The notes: generated by a model from the letters alone, not told the origin. Numbered from the stretch's first letter, positions 22,442 to 35,260 are shown. The stretch is DNA of 64,000 nucleotides from Annona cherimola (GCA_030490835.1 CM059971.1:25227817-25291816), one strand, 5' to 3'. Numbers and translations: made by a program.

Positions 22442-23029
22442 TTAGCGGTCCGATTCAATGCACCCGGTGCACTGAAACTTTACCCGTGTGCAAAATCCAT
22501 TCAAACTTTTTAAATTTTTTTTTATTTATAAAACTGTTAATTTTGATGAATATATATTATTTTCATATCAATTCATTCCTCACATAGGCCCAGTTATTTT
22601 TTCTTTGCAACATAATGTTGAAAATAAATCTTTAACGCGTTTTAGTTCGTGAAATTATAAAAATTTATCGAATTTGTTCAAAATAAAAAGGATCTAGATC
22701 TCAACTACTCATTCAAGGTATTCAGTTGCATTGAAACTTTAATGCACCTCAGTACAAAACTCTTTATTTTTTTTACTTTTTGAATTTTAAATAAAACTAT
22801 TAATTTAGGTGTATTTAATTTATGTATTAAATTCTTTACTTTAAAAACATGGGGTTTCATTCATTTTTAAAATTCTCATATTTTAGAAATAAAAAATATG
22901 AATATGTATATCTAAATTAACTGTTCTATGAAAAAAATTATAAAAAATCAAAAAATAAGTTTTCCATCCAAATGCACCAAAGTTTCATTGCACCCGGGTG
23001 CATTGAAATGGACCGCTAAAGGTATAATT
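22442..23029. mobile_element. Foldback element(s) with AGCGGTCC ends, F2
   Basis: The left end AGCGGTCCGATTCAATGCAC (22444) is the inverse of the right end GTGCATTGAAATGGACCGCT (ending about 23019). A second, inner left arm (TTGCATTGAAACTTTAATGC, about 22722) suggests two related elements joined or one nested in the other. The interior has the TTTATAAAACTGTTAATTT core of F1. Confidence 0.7.
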
Positions 23030-23810
23030 ATTTAAAGAATTCTAATTCAATATAGTCATTTGTATTGAAATTCTAATGTACTCAGGTGCCAAATTCATTT
23101 TTTAAATCTTTTAAAAAATTTTAATCTAAGTATATTTAACTTAGAAGAGTGATCATGTAAGTCTAGACTAAGCAAAGACTAAGCAAATGTTCCACTTAGT
23201 TAACATAAAAAAACTCATTTACAACAATTTTTTTTACTTTTTTCTTCATATACTTGTTTATCTAAGTGTATTTAACATATAAAATTAAAATTTACCATTT
23301 TGGATATATTATATATTTTTTGAGATGTTTAAACATCTATGTATATATAAGTATTTGAAATACTCTTATTTTTAAAAATTTTAAAAAATATATACACATA
23401 TACAAAATAGTAAATTTTAGTTTATAAGTTAAATACACTTAGACAAACAAATATATGAAAAAAAAGGAAAAATTTGTTACAAATGAATTTTTTGAGGTGA
23501 GTTAAGCGAGGTATTTGCTTAACTTGGGCTAACAAGACTATTCCTCTTTAACTTAACTATTAAGTTTTATCATTTTGAAAATATTTATATATATTTATTT
23601 TTAAAAATGGAAATATTTTAGTTATTTTTAATGAATAAAATACCATTTTGTACAAATGAAATATGGAAACACATTTCAAAAAGTAGCAAAACTTATTTGA
23701 TAGATTAAATACACATAGATTAACACTTTTATAAAAAAAAATTTAAAAAAAAACAAATGGGTTTTGCACTTAGGTATATTAATCGAATCGCGGTATGAGT
23801 CGTGATTCAA
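23030..23810. mobile_element. Foldback element F4, split by F3
   Basis: The left arm (TTCTAATGTACTCAGGTGCC at about 23070, then TTTTAATCTAAGTATATTTAAC) is inverted at the right (GATTAAATACACATAGATTAAC, then GTTTTGCACTTAGGTATATT, about 23704-23792). Removing F3 with one copy of its duplication rejoins the core. Confidence 0.65.
23143..23546. mobile_element. Foldback element F3 with 8-bp target duplication
   Basis: It is flanked by perfect TTTAACTT copies (23135-23142 and 23547-23554). Its ends are inverted: ACTAAGCAAATGTTCC...AACTCATTTACAAC on the left and GTTACAAATGAATTTTTT...GGTATTTGCTTAACTTGGGC on the right. The centre lies near 23330-23345. The 8-bp duplication suggests mobilisation by a hAT-type transposase. 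Confidence 0.75.
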
Positions 23811-23898
23811 TGCACTTGTTTACATTAAAACTTTAGTGCAACTGCGAATAAAACTTATTTTAAAATTTTTAAATTTTTTTTATAAAACTATTAGTGTA

Positions 23899-24170
23899 GG
23901 GCGGTGTTTGTTTACACTAAAAACTTTTTAAGCTAAAACTGTTTACTCTTTACCATTAACTTATTTTTAAATTACTTTTCACTATTTCCTATACAACTAC
24001 TATATTGTTTAATCATTTCTAAACTACTCACATATCTAATATTTATTTTAACTTTATTTTCTTTATTATCTGTTATTACTTTATCATATCACGTCATTTT
24101 CTTTCATTTTCAATAACTTTTGTAATAAAAAATTTTCATCAAAAGTTTTATCACTTCCCAAACATACCCT
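23899..24170 (-). mobile_element. MITE, family A, copy 6 (inverted)
   Basis: It begins GGGCGGTGTTTGTTTACAC and ends TTCCCAAACATACCC, with the inverted family interior (ACTGTTTACTCTTTACCA..., TTATTTTCTTTATTATCTG). Confidence 0.65.
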
Positions 24171-24359
24171 TATTGTATTTAACTTATAACTTTGTTATTT
24201 CTTGAAAATATGTATATATATTTTCTATTTTCAAAAAAGTGGTTTTTAGTCATTTTTAAACGATTAAATTACCTTATTTTAAAAATAAACGATATACATA
24301 TGCATATCTAAAAGTGATAAATTTTGGTTTATAGATAAGGACTATACTTCTATGAAACT

Positions 24360-24640
24360 CTTTTTCTCTGTAACCCATTTTCATTTTTTATATCTTAATA
24401 GTTGATGGAAAATCTACTTTATTTATTATATTTAATATTATTTATACTATCATGAAAAAATCTTTTATTTATTTAGTATCATTGTGCACGGGCCACATAT
24501 ACAAATGTGTAAAATTAATATTAAATATCAATTTTAAAGTAGTATTTTCGACATCGAAACAATCTAAAATATCACTATTATGTAGATAAAAATATTCTAT
24601 AAATATTATTACATTATCATATATTTGTGAATAAATCTAA
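24360..24640 (+). repeat. Repeat family C, copy 3
   Basis: It matches 11360-11700: TGTAACCCATTTTC, AGTTGATGGAAAATCTACTT, TTAGTATCATTGTGCACGGG and CGACATCGAAACAATCTAAAATATCACTATTATG. Confidence 0.6.
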
Positions 24641-25693
24641 TTGTTTTTCCTAATTTACACGGAAATATATTTGTTTTTAAACAAATATGGCTAATACGCA
24701 TACTTAATTTAGATAAAACTTCATCTCATAACTAAACAAGTGATGTTAAATATTTACAAATAGTTTAAATTTTGTATCAATTATCAATATTTTAAAAATT
24801 AAGAAAGTTACGAAGTGGGAGTCATCTCGGTGGTGCAAGTGAAACACCACTGCTTAAAAAATTACTTCAAAAAAATTAAGAAAGTTACATTTAACGGAGT
24901 AGAGCCCACGTCTAGATAAACAGTTTAATAAAAAAAAAAAAGTTCAAAAATGTTACTATAAGAGCGTCTAACATTTTTGTTGGGTTGTTTTCGATCTATA
25001 GGAGCATCTAGAACAGATAGACATGGAGCTATACGTTTTTTTTTTTTTAAAGAAAAAAAAAAAAAAAAAAAAAACTCTCTCCACCGACCTCTGATATCCA
25101 TCTAAGCTGATAAAGTTATACCGTAAGATTTACTTGATTCCAAATTGTTTGCATGCACGATGAAACAAAGATTAAAGTTAATAAGTTGAATCAACGGTGT
25201 GGATCATCAATACATAGGGTGGCATGTATGCAGATTCAACGCACTGCCGGAGCACCATACCTAAATACAGCTTCTTCCGCAAAGCGAATGTCCGCTGTAG
25301 CTGAAATGGCCGCTAACGTGCACAAGAATCGATTGCCAAAGGTCTCAGCTCCGCTTCTTAGCTAAAACTCGACCGCCATCTTAACCAAAACATCGTGCCA
25401 CGGCCGCCGAACCATATGCCGCCGTGTCCCAAGTCCGGCATCTTTCCTGACTCCATTCGATTGTTATAGCTACATAGAGGTGACCAACCATCTTAACAAA
25501 ATAGTCAATCCCCTTCGGAAATAGAATCCCACCATTTGCGTCTCATTCCCACATTTGCTCGATACCAAACAAATGGATAGAAAATTTTTATGGTTTTCCA
25601 AACACCGCCAAATGTTTATAGATTATATATATTTAGATTAATAATTTCATTGAATAATTTTTAAAATGGTTAACTTCAAAACTCATTTCATTT
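24641..25693. other. Intergenic gap with homopolymers and a GC-richer patch
   Basis: A T-run followed by an A-run lies at about 25035-25074. From 25150 to 25560 the sequence is GC-richer (CGGCCGCCGAACCATATGCC) with a 70-codon frame at 25153-25365 that shows no domain. It could be a fragment of a gene or a DNA element cargo, but nothing supports a call. Confidence 0.4.
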
Positions 25694-26107
25694 GCCCTTA
25701 ATTGCAAATATACTTATTAAGTTTAAAAACTTTCACATATACCCAGTACAGTTAAGAACGTTTAATCATTTTAAAATCCTAAAATATCCCTGATTGATGT
25801 AGTATCCATTGCCGTTAATGTCATCTCTAGACTGTCGAAACTCATTCTGCCTAATTTCTTTCTTAAGTGGGATAGATTTCCATCACATTGTTCAACTTCT
25901 GTCATAGATAAATGACTAAAATTATTAAAATAATAAGGGGCATTTTGGATACTTTTTTGTAATGAATAACGATAATTTTTAATTGTGTTTGATGGAACGG
26001 TTATAGATGAAATTTTACCCATACTAAGTGGGTATACGTGATAATTTACGAACTTAGTGGGTATATTTGTAAAGGTAAATTAATGAGTATATCTGAAATT
26101 AACCCTT
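25694..26107. mobile_element. MITE family D, copy 2
   Basis: The left end CCCTTAATTGCAAATATACT is roughly the inverse of the right end (GAGTATATCTGAAATTAACCC). The pattern of ATATAC / GTATAT inverted blocks is shared with 29863-30203. No coding frame is supported. Confidence 0.6.
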
Positions 26108-26649
26108 TTAAAAAATAAAAAAGTGAGTTTTGCTCCTTAGTGCATTAAATCGGACTACTAGATTAACTTAGATTAAGAAATTTATAAAAACTTACAAAAA
26201 ATAAAAACAAACGAATTTTACATTCGGGCGCACTAAAGTTTTAATTTACCTAAATGCAATCAATGGGACTGGTTAGATGTCTTTTAGTTGTAGGTGACCC
26301 AAAAATATTTTCACACATGTGCAAGCTTTATGCTTTTATGCACATCTTCATCTTGTTAAATTTAACAAAATTTTCAACTTATTCAATGTTTTATCTTCAA
26401 AAATCAACGGCAAAAATTCGAAATATTACCAAAATTTATGAAGCTTAAATATAATAATTTTATGATCTCTTGTGGATTGATAGACTGCCTATGCATGTTT
26501 GTTTTTAATAAAAACTTTTTATTTTAAAATTTTTCACTTTTCAAAATTATCATATTTTAAAATTATTTTCCACGTCTTCTTGTACAACACTACAACTCTC
26601 ATGTTTTATAATTATTTATTCTTAACTATTCATATATCTATTATAAATT
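26108..26649. repeat. Foldback and family A fragments
   Basis: 26108-26262 has the TTTTGCTCCTTAGTGCATTA / TTCGGGCGCACTAAAG pair of the F2/F4 family. 26490-26650 is a partial family A copy (TTTTTCACTTTTCAAAATTATC). Confidence 0.5.
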
Positions 26650-27420
26650 TATTTTCTTCCAAATGGCCCCGGGCAAAAGTAGATTTGATGTCAAACTGAC
26701 ACTACTGCCGAACCAAGTTGCACCCTTAAAGTCATTACGGCGGAGGGTTGCACATTTACAGGATCCGAGGTCTTCTCCGATCAAGAAAGCCTGGCTGTAG
26801 TCTTGACGCTGCTCGTCGGCAGCTGATCAAGGAGGGATCCGTCCCGACCAACGGAATGGTAACGCCATTCTGGCCACATGCCGCCAATCGTCGCACAAGA
26901 TTACGACCTCTTGCAGCCCGAATCATGAAAAAAGCCACTGCTTCTTCCTCACCTCCGTCATCCTCACCCTCCTTTTCCTTAGAGTTGGCGACTTTGCACG
27001 CCACCAACCGGAGCTGAAGCTCCAGCGAAGATTTTAAAACGCAAAAAACCCTAAAAATCCTTCGTAGTTGGAATTTTCAGCCCAAAATTTCAGTTTCAAT
27101 TGTCAACATGAAATTCTAAAAATAAAATCGAGATCGACTAATGAAGTAACATGAAATTGTTACCGATAAGATCGCAGTTTTGTTGATCTGACGCAATAAC
27201 GGGGATTCAGCCACAACAACAGAATCAACGTCTTGTCCGTAAGATTTGCATGATTTTCACAAGGCCTAGAAATGCGCCACCGACGTGAGTTTTTCAATCA
27301 TACCGTGATGCAGAAAATCTTTTTATATCATGATAGATTGTACGCACAACCACTCGTGTTTCAACCTAGCGCTGTCGGGCTGGACCCCATTTATCGCTTT
27401 GGGATCGTTTGGTAAGGCAG
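26650..27420. other. GC-rich island with overlapping frames on both strands, function unknown
   Basis: CpG-containing words (CGCTGCTCGTCGGCAG, CACGCCACCAACCGG) are frequent, in sharp contrast to the surroundings. Overlapping frames of 89 and 83 codons occur on opposite strands (26748-27017 plus, 26756-27007 minus); neither has a recognised domain. It may be a promoter or first exon of an unannotated gene, or captured gene sequence. Confidence 0.35.
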
Positions 27421-27565
27421 TGATGAAATGGTAAATTAGGTTTTGCTATTATGTGACAGAAGCAGACTGAAAATACATAAAATAATTAAAATATAAGAAT
27501 AAAAATGAAAAAATAAGATAATCGGGCAATTAAAATGTTAAATCATTTTTTAAGAAATGTATAAG

Positions 27566-28690
27566 TATGAGTGTTAACGGATCAGGTTGAACGGGTTGGA
27601 GCCTAATCCTAATCCTAACCGATTTAATATATCTCAACCTTAATCTGTTTATTAATCTATTTAAAAAACTTCAATCCTAACCCATTTACAACCCATTTAG
27701 TAAACGAGTTAACGGGTTGTGTTTGTTACTATTTTTAATGCTAAAAACATTCAATAAAGTCGGTAAAACTAAATAAATTAAATAACTCGAAGCTAACATA
27801 CCTGATCTGCCGAGTCTTCATGCGTGCGGCGCCGCAGATTTGAAGGTCGCAGCATGCCAACATCCGCCGAGTCTTCATGCGTGTGGTGGCAGATTGAAGG
27901 TCACAACGGGTGCCGATTGCCGACGTATGCCGAGTATCGAATATGACACCCATTCCTTTACAGTTTGCGGGCAAGCCCTTTGAAGACTCAATGGACCGAA
28001 GAGGTACATAATGACGAGAGGAGGAGGCGAGCTAGCCTTTCTAGTGGCGAGTAAAAGAAGAGAGGAGAGGAGAGAAAGGACGATGAAGAGAGCCAGCGCA
28101 GTCCACAAATCGATACTGGAGCGAGCATGAGAGAAAAGAAAAAAAGGAGTGGGCGAGGGAGACACTCTATGCCTTTGAAGAATACTCTGGTTGATGTAAC
28201 TGCAACACTAAATGCGATTTATTTATTTGTATGTGGCTTTGTTAACAGCGCAGTGCAACGCAGTTATCATCCATCATTGAGCGGGGGAGTCAAAAGCAAT
28301 TGGTGCTTTAGTAGAAGGGGTCCCAACTCTAAAATATAGTGTGCGTGCGGCGGCAAATCCAAGGGAACTTCAGATCTCAGTCTCGGCTGTGACTGTAGAA
28401 GTTAACATCATGCACGGGCGCTGGGTAGGACAGAGTGCCGAGAGCGGAAAACCAGGAACCGACTAAATATATATATATAATTATAATTATATATAATATA
28501 TTATAAATGGGTTTTACGGGTTAGACGGGTTGACGGGTTGCAAAGTCTCAACCCTAATCCATTTATTTAATTAAATGGTTAAACGGGTTGACGGATCATA
28601 ACCTATTTATTCAAAAATCCCAACCCAAACCCATTTATTAACAGGTTGGACGAGCGGGTTGACGGGTTGACCATGATCATTAACACCCCT
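27566..28690. mobile_element. 1.1-kb non-autonomous DNA transposon with GC-rich cargo
   Basis: It is flanked by ATGTATAAG (27557-27565 and 28691-28699), a 9-bp direct repeat. The inverted ends are ATGAGTGTTAACGGATCAGG and, on the other strand, AGGGGTGTTAATGATCATGG. Subterminal regions repeat ACGGGTTGACGGGTT on both sides, typical of plant hAT- or MULE-like elements. The core (27800-28460) is GC-richer. It includes a two-copy roughly 57-bp repeat (CGAGTCTTCATGCGTG at about 27811 and 27868) and a purine-rich AGAGGAGAGGAGAG tract. The short frames across it match nothing known to me. Confidence 0.7.
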
Positions 28691-28904
28691 ATGTATAAGA
28701 AGTCAAGTGGTGCCTTCGGTTTTTTGCGAAATAAATCATGTAACTTTGCTTGACTATAGTACAAATTTCATAATGCTCAAGATAAAATTGACACATTTTG
28801 CACACTAAGTTTTTAGATATGAATTAGTGATGTGATAACATCAGAAAACTATATTTGCATTGATCTTTGAAGATAATAAGTTTTTTTTATTTGGCAAAAT
28901 TTTA

Positions 28905-29323
28905 AATCAAGAGTGTGTGTGGATAAAATAAAAATTTTCGAATTAAAACTTTTCAATTTCGAAATTTTCACTCTCAAAGCCACCATTTTTTATTATTTAT
29001 TTGTATTTTCATATATAACGGTCTTACTTTTCAATCTTTTTTGCATAATTCTACATACCACTAACTTATCTATTTTAACTTTATTTCTTTACACTCCATT
29101 ACTATTTTTATCGTATCACATTATTTTATATCATTTCAGAAACTTTTATACCAACAAATTTTTGTTCATAAATTGTATCATTCTTTATAAGAATAAGTTA
29201 TTGCATGAATAGTTGTATAAAAATGGTCGAAAAGTAGAGTAATTATATTAAAAAATATGAACAATAAAATAGTTGCAGATAATAAAAAGTCTTAAATTGA
29301 AAAGTTTTAGTAGCTGTCAAAAG
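28905..29323. mobile_element. MITE family A pair in inverted arrangement
   Basis: An inverted copy (GTGTGTGTGGATAAAAT..., AACTTTTCAATTTC..., to about 29180) is followed directly by a forward half (TTGCATGAATAGTTGTATAAAAATGG... to TGTCAAAAGCACGCC), giving a large imperfect palindrome. The 99-codon frame at 28913-29212 is a read-through of this AT-rich element. Confidence 0.55.
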
Positions 29324-29862
29324 CACGCCAAAAATTTCTGATAAATACCCAAAGTGATAGTGTCAATTCCACAAATCAAGAGAAGCTATAGAAGGTACGA
29401 GAATCTCCACCCAATTATCCGCGCAATTGCTAACAGCCACAATTACATACGCACAAACAACTGAAATGGGGTTTTGCAACATAATTACATTTCCGCACTA
29501 CGTTTTGGCATAAAATAGACCCTACGTGTCACCATTTTTTTTAAATTTTTATTGATGAGAGGCCCTACGGGGGTCACATTATTGCACCGTTAAGATGAAA
29601 ATTTCACCCTCCGTTTGAATTGAACCGGGCGCCAGAGTATCAAATAGCAGCCGCCCATGGTTGCCATGTGATTCATGCTAGCGAGGTGACCCCTCAAGGA
29701 CAATGGATGCATGCCAACGAATATCCACCCAGAAGTAGGATTGTAGCCGGATCCTATCGCACTGAACCGAGGAAGAGGAGAACTTTTAAAACTTATTTTT
29801 CCCAAACACACTCTTATTTAAAAAATGTCAACTTCGATTCACTTTTAACCCATTAATAAAAG
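29324..29862. other. Gap with a short GC-richer patch
   Basis: 29600-29790 is GC-richer and open on both strands for about 75 codons. No domain was recognised and no gene is called. Confidence 0.4.
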
Positions 29863-30203
29863 GGTGATTTGCAAATAAATTCATAATTTAACCACAGTTG
29901 CAAATATATCCACATGGTTTTAAAAATTATAAATAACATTATATAGTTTGAAAATAATTAAAATATACTCACGCCACTATGGTGTCTGGTGTGAGTATAT
30001 TTGCAAAGATAAGTAAACTGCCTGAATATATTTGCAATTTCAAAAATTAAATGAGTATATTTAGTTTTTGCAAATGTACCAACATAGTTTGCATATCTTT
30101 GAAAGATATCAATGCCCTAACAGTGCAATAACGACATCATAATGGTGTGAGTATATTTGCAATTATGGTAAAACTAAGTAAGTATATTTGTAAATTACCT
30201 TTT
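29863..30203. mobile_element. MITE family D, copy 3
   Basis: The left end GGGTGATTTGCAAATAAATT and the right end AAGTATATTTGTAAATTACC are inverted repeats. The interior has repeated GTGAGTATATTTGCAA and CACGCCACTATGG blocks in both orientations. Confidence 0.65.
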
Positions 30204-31480
30204 ATTAAAACTTCAACACTACTTTATTTAACATAAACATATAAAGTCAACTAACTGGTTAACAAAATGGGTTGATAATAGGTTGAAAATATATTGTGTC
30301 AAAGAATATAAACTATTCAAAATATATTTGTTGATAATCAATAAAGACTTCTACGCCGGCGGTGAAATTCAAAATATCAATTTTCATATTTATTTTTGAA
30401 ATTTTTACTTTCATTATCAATAATTATGTGTAAATACCTTAAAGCTATAAAGGGTTATTCGGGTTAACGAGTTAAATAGATTAAATTATTGAGCTGATGG
30501 ATTTGATAAACATCATTCATGATTTAAATGGGTTTGGTTAGAGGATTGAAAAGTCTCAATCTTAGTTTGCTTCAAACTACATCGGCTAGCTTAGACACAA
30601 ATTAACCCTAGCTTAAGTACATCCTTGTTGACCAATGATAGCTTACTAGCATAACAAGTGCAAAATCTCATTTTTCATGATCTGAAATGGACCTTGTGAC
30701 GAAGTTTTACATGATAAAGGTTGAGAAAATAAATAATTCCTTAGCTTAAAGAGCCATTGACACCAGATTGACACCAAAGAAAATGAAGAGAGTTTTAGAC
30801 AACCAAAATTCACACGATCGATCGCTCTTGAGGCCTGGGTCCTCAAAATGCAAGAGCCGAGCCCGACTTAAGAAGATTAGGATCAAATGAACATAATGAC
30901 ATCACTCTGATGTCAACAAATTCCTCGGCTAACAAAGCCCATTAATATTGCAACTTTCAAGAAAGATATCACCACCAAGCATTCGTGACAACTCTAGCAA
31001 TCCTAAGAGGTAAAGTTAGCTTAAGTTATAATAAGCAACTCATAACAAGCTTCACTCAGTGCTCAGCTTGTCATAGGAGGCCACATCGCTAGGAAAAGAT
31101 TTAATGAGATAATTGCATATCTCCTCTGACACTCAGTGGGAGTTATCTCTAGATAAATCATATACAAAGTCATCCATTAAATCCCATAGTTGTAGGTTGG
31201 ACCCCTGTGACACGACCAAGCTAGGGCAAGCAGAACCCCTCTAGCCTAGTTCCCTAAATAGGTTAGTCTCCCTTAGGTAGTCAGGGGTCTATCTAGTAAA
31301 CTCTCTTGGAGAATCTATTTTTCGGGGATGAAAGAAAAGAGTGGATGTGGAATTCCATAAGAGAAGAAAAAACCATCTAACATTGTTTCTCACTCTGTGT
31401 AACAAAAACACTAATAGTGAAACTTTGGCCAAAATTAGTCGTGTGATTTTTTGGGTGACTTATATTCATAGGTTACTCTT
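30204..31480. repeat. Retroelement-like debris, possible LTR
   Basis: 30440-30560 has GGGTTAACGAGTTAAATAGATT-type words of the DNA element at 27.6 kb. From about 30600 to 31400 the composition and words (GAGCCGAGCCCGACTTAAG, ACTCAGTGGGAGTTATC, a terminal ...CACTCTGTGTAACA) resemble a gypsy LTR. Start, target duplication and primer site could not be fixed. Confidence 0.35.
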
Positions 31481-33450
31481 TTTTAAGTAAAAAAAAAATC
31501 TAAGTCTAGTTTGGCTAAACATTAGATCAAATTTGGAGTTATCATTACTTATTAGAGATGTTAAATAAAAAGCATACTTATTATTTTAGAACGAAAATCA
31601 TTCATTTAGCTTACATGGTAAGTTTATTCATTATTAAAATCGAAGGTAAATATATTGTTTGACTAAAAAATTATATGACTTGACTTGTTAATCTTCCTAT
31701 AATATTTTTCATGTATTAGTCATGAACACTAAAAAGAAAATTTTAGAAATCATATTATTTGCATGTGTATTTATTTGCAATTGGATTGCATGTCATCAAA
31801 TCAAGAATGTGACTATGCCAAAATCTAATTCGTTCACAATGCTTTTTTCTATTTTATTAGTGACAATTTTGAAATTTCAATTGGATATTTAGATATGACA
31901 AAGTAGGAAATTTTTTTTAATGAATGTACATTCAATCGGAGAGACATAGATTTTATTACTTGCATATATCCTTAATGGACGTGACCTTTTGATCTTAGCT
32001 AAGCAAGTGGTAATAAACATATTTAGTGAATCACATTTTAACAATGCATCCTCAATATCCTAAACCAATTATTTTCATGTTTAGTAATAAAATGGATAGT
32101 TATTACATTACCGTTAATTATGCAATGCATGATCTACTTAAGGTAATGCTTCAATGTTGCCGAATATATTGAAATATTTGTTGTTGCTCCCCTATTTTGG
32201 ATGTACCATAATTATTTAATCACCTTGATACTTAATATATATATCTATATTCATTTGTTTCTTTTTAATACACAAATCCCATCTACATTTTTCTTTTTTA
32301 TAAAATTTGATATTTTTGTGTAAGCATATAATTTAGTAATGATAAAATACAAAAAATGAATAACCAATGATAATCAAGATAAGAATATGGAGACATGTAA
32401 TCAGATGTTTCCTCATTTAATTTTTCACTTCTTCATATAAGTAATACATAAAATTATCCTCAAGGAGTTTACAACCAATTATAGCTTCAGTCATTTGGGT
32501 GAGATTCTTGCCATTATTCTGTGTACTTGATCAAACCACAACAAACTTCATTATAGGTAGTGTCAATGGCTTCTCTTGGGTATTTATCGTCATCTAACAC
32601 ATCCACATGTGGATCAAAAAATCCAGCCTCCGTGGCAGTCCCGCTTGTCCCATTGCACATGTTGGAGTTGGGAGCAAGATGGAGTACAGTGCTGTAGCAA
32701 GAAACTTGTGTTGCGTTTCACAACAACTATACCACCATTAAGGACTAATCTTTAAAAAACATTTTCTACAGATAAATTCTCAAATCATAGTCATCTTACC
32801 CTAATTTCTTTTATCTATGCTACTCCTTGTTTTGCATTATGAAAAAGATCAACTCCTAAATACGTATAGTTACAGCCAAAATGTCTATCAAAAAGAGGCA
32901 CTACCTTCTTTGGTAAGAGTAGTCATTGCCAAGGAGAAAACATTAAGAAAGAGGTTGTAAGAGAAATATGGAGTTTGTAGAACCTTTGTTCTACGAATCC
33001 TAAATGCTGGAGATCATTCCCACCAGCCAAAGGCAGGTGAGTTATGTATTGTTGAAGATTTCTTCAAGCTAGGCTTCTAATTCCATTTTTGTCCTTTATG
33101 TCAAAAGTATTAAGGGTTACCAAATCACTCAAGGACAATTGGGTTCTAGTACGCAACACTAGCTTTTGGCCTTTGAGATGTGTAGAAGAAAAGATAACCT
33201 TCTAATAGTTTTGGGATTTTCTCTATATTTGTAGTTCTTATTTTGATTAGTGATTATTTTCACTCCTTTCTAGGTCAGGTTTGATTACTCCATTTTATTT
33301 CATGGTTTTAAGAAATAAACACTTAATTAATTCTTGAATAAATTTTAAAGCGTCTAATTCTTTGAAACGAGTCTGAAAAGAAAAAGTATTTTTCATTTGG
33401 TTTGATATTCTGATTCTACATCTCTAACGAGAAATTCTTAATTAAAAGAG
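31481..33450. other. AT-rich intergenic stretch
   Basis: No gene, RNA or element boundary was recognised. Frames are short. Confidence 0.4.
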
Positions 33451-33458
33451 TGACGAGC

Positions 33459-34856
33459 TGCGTATATGCCTAATTAAAATGCTCGTTTTAACGCAAGTAT
33501 ACATGCCGATCAAGTAATAAAGAATGAGTAGAGTATCGTTCTTACGAGGATTGTGTTAAACAAATCAGCACCTTAAATCTCAATTGTTTAAGTGAATTAG
33601 TAAAGTAATGAGAGTTTGTTTTTAAAGAATTGAATTAAACTAAACTAAGCAAAGCAGTAAATGACCAAAGTGAAGTAGATATTGCTGAGATTGCCTTCAG
33701 ATGATTAAGATAGGTGGGAATATGAATTCATTAAATCATAGCTACGTCATTTGGTTTCATTTAAGTTAGTTGTGCGAAGATTACTACTCTAGGTTCATTC
33801 ATATTCATATATGTCTCCCAACATATACAAACCTAACCAAGTTTAGTTATATACTATGTTCCCATGCACACAAGTAAAACAAGGTTGATAACTACATAAC
33901 CTAATCAAGATTACACAGTATTAATAGGTACATTTTTATCCGTATTAACATCCAACATAAACAAGAGCTGGAAAACTTGTGCCTCATATATGGATCTGAT
34001 TCAAATTTCACTTTTCCAAATATGAATCTAAATATTCAATCAATCCATAAGGTTGCAAAGCTTGTAAACGCATTAAGCATGATATATAAGGGTAATCTCA
34101 AGCAACACAAGTCACAACATAACTGCATTATCATTTCAAGCATAAGAAAATCAAATAACATAGATTATGAGTTCAAATCCTACATATCTCCCACCATAGG
34201 AAGGTTCATCCTAGAAACATGACTTCGATTTCTATTTACAATCATCCCAAGCAAGGAGAATAACAAATAAGAAGAGATAGATGAGAAGAGAAGATGAAAC
34301 TCAAAAGATTTGCAGTGATAGCTTGGATCTCCACTTGCTCTTCTCTCTTTCTTTGAAGCCTTGGTTTTTCGCCTTTGCTCCACAGCAGCCATGACCATTC
34401 CTCTCCATGTCTTCTCTTCCAAACGAACCCTAAGTGATAATTTATACCCTCTTGCATTTAGCCCGAGACACGTGCAAAATTTGACGTGTGTGGGGGTTGG
34501 CGTCGCGGCTCCAACTCTGGAAGCTTTGCCGACTTGGGGATTTTGGATTGTTCTTGTGAGGCGCCTAGGCGCTGCTGGTCAACGCCGAGGCGCCAGCCTA
34601 CTTGCTTCTTCATTTTGCACATTTCTTCAACTCGACACACAAGCTGATCGTCGCCCGTCCTTCCTGCAAAACTAATTAAAACTAAATAAATGAACTTATA
34701 AATATCTATTTTATACTATAAATGCCTAAAAACCACATATTATTCCTAAAATACATAATGAATAAAAACTAAGCTAAATGGGTGCAAACCAACCACATTC
34801 TCTTGGACTAACATGCAAAACTAGTCTGAAATTAGTCATAATAACTCTCATTTTCA
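33459..34856 (-). mobile_element. Probable solo LTR, minus strand
   Basis: A TG...CA unit of about 1.4 kb is flanked by CGAGC and CGAGT (4 of 5 bases equal). The plus-strand segment CATGCCGATCAAGTAATAAA...GAGTATCGTTCTTACGAGGA (33505-33560) is the reverse complement of a motif common near the 3' end of plant gypsy LTRs. The GC-rich ...GAGGCGCCTAGGCGCTGC... stretch lies in the middle. The 60-104-codon frames here are on both strands and are not genes. The borders are my best guess. Confidence 0.5.
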
Positions 34857-35260
34857 CGAGTTATGAAAGAGCTAAATACAAGTAATTCATTTTCTCAAAT
34901 TGATTATAAGATGCAAACAAAATTTTCTACAACTTTACGAGTGTAAAAAAAAAGTATGTCTGACAAAAGACTAATGTGGGTGAGTACGTGTCGCGCCGCA
35001 CTATGATACAAAAAAGGACAATTGCATGACACCTTGTGCCATGTTTCGAGTAGGTTGCATATCGACCACGCGATACGACTGATAAAATGAATGAAAGTTA
35101 CTTCACCATGACTCAAAATAATGAGTAGGTATATGATAGCTACAGGCCTGACCCAATATGAGTAGATACTTAGCTCATCGACCAGTGATGACTTAGTTTG
35201 GGGTTAATGAGGGAGCCATTGGCTATACCAGTTACCCTACATAGCAAGTTGAGTGCGCAC
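34857..35260. other. Gap without a recognised gene
   Basis: AT-rich with short frames. Nothing is supported. Confidence 0.4.

Noticed and set aside
25153..25365. 70-codon frame with higher GC
   Set aside because: No domain, no splice or promoter support, and no neighbouring exon. It is kept only as a GC-richer patch.
28913..29212. 99-codon hydrophobic frame
   Set aside because: It is contained in an AT-rich MITE family copy, and the same kind of frame arises in other copies.
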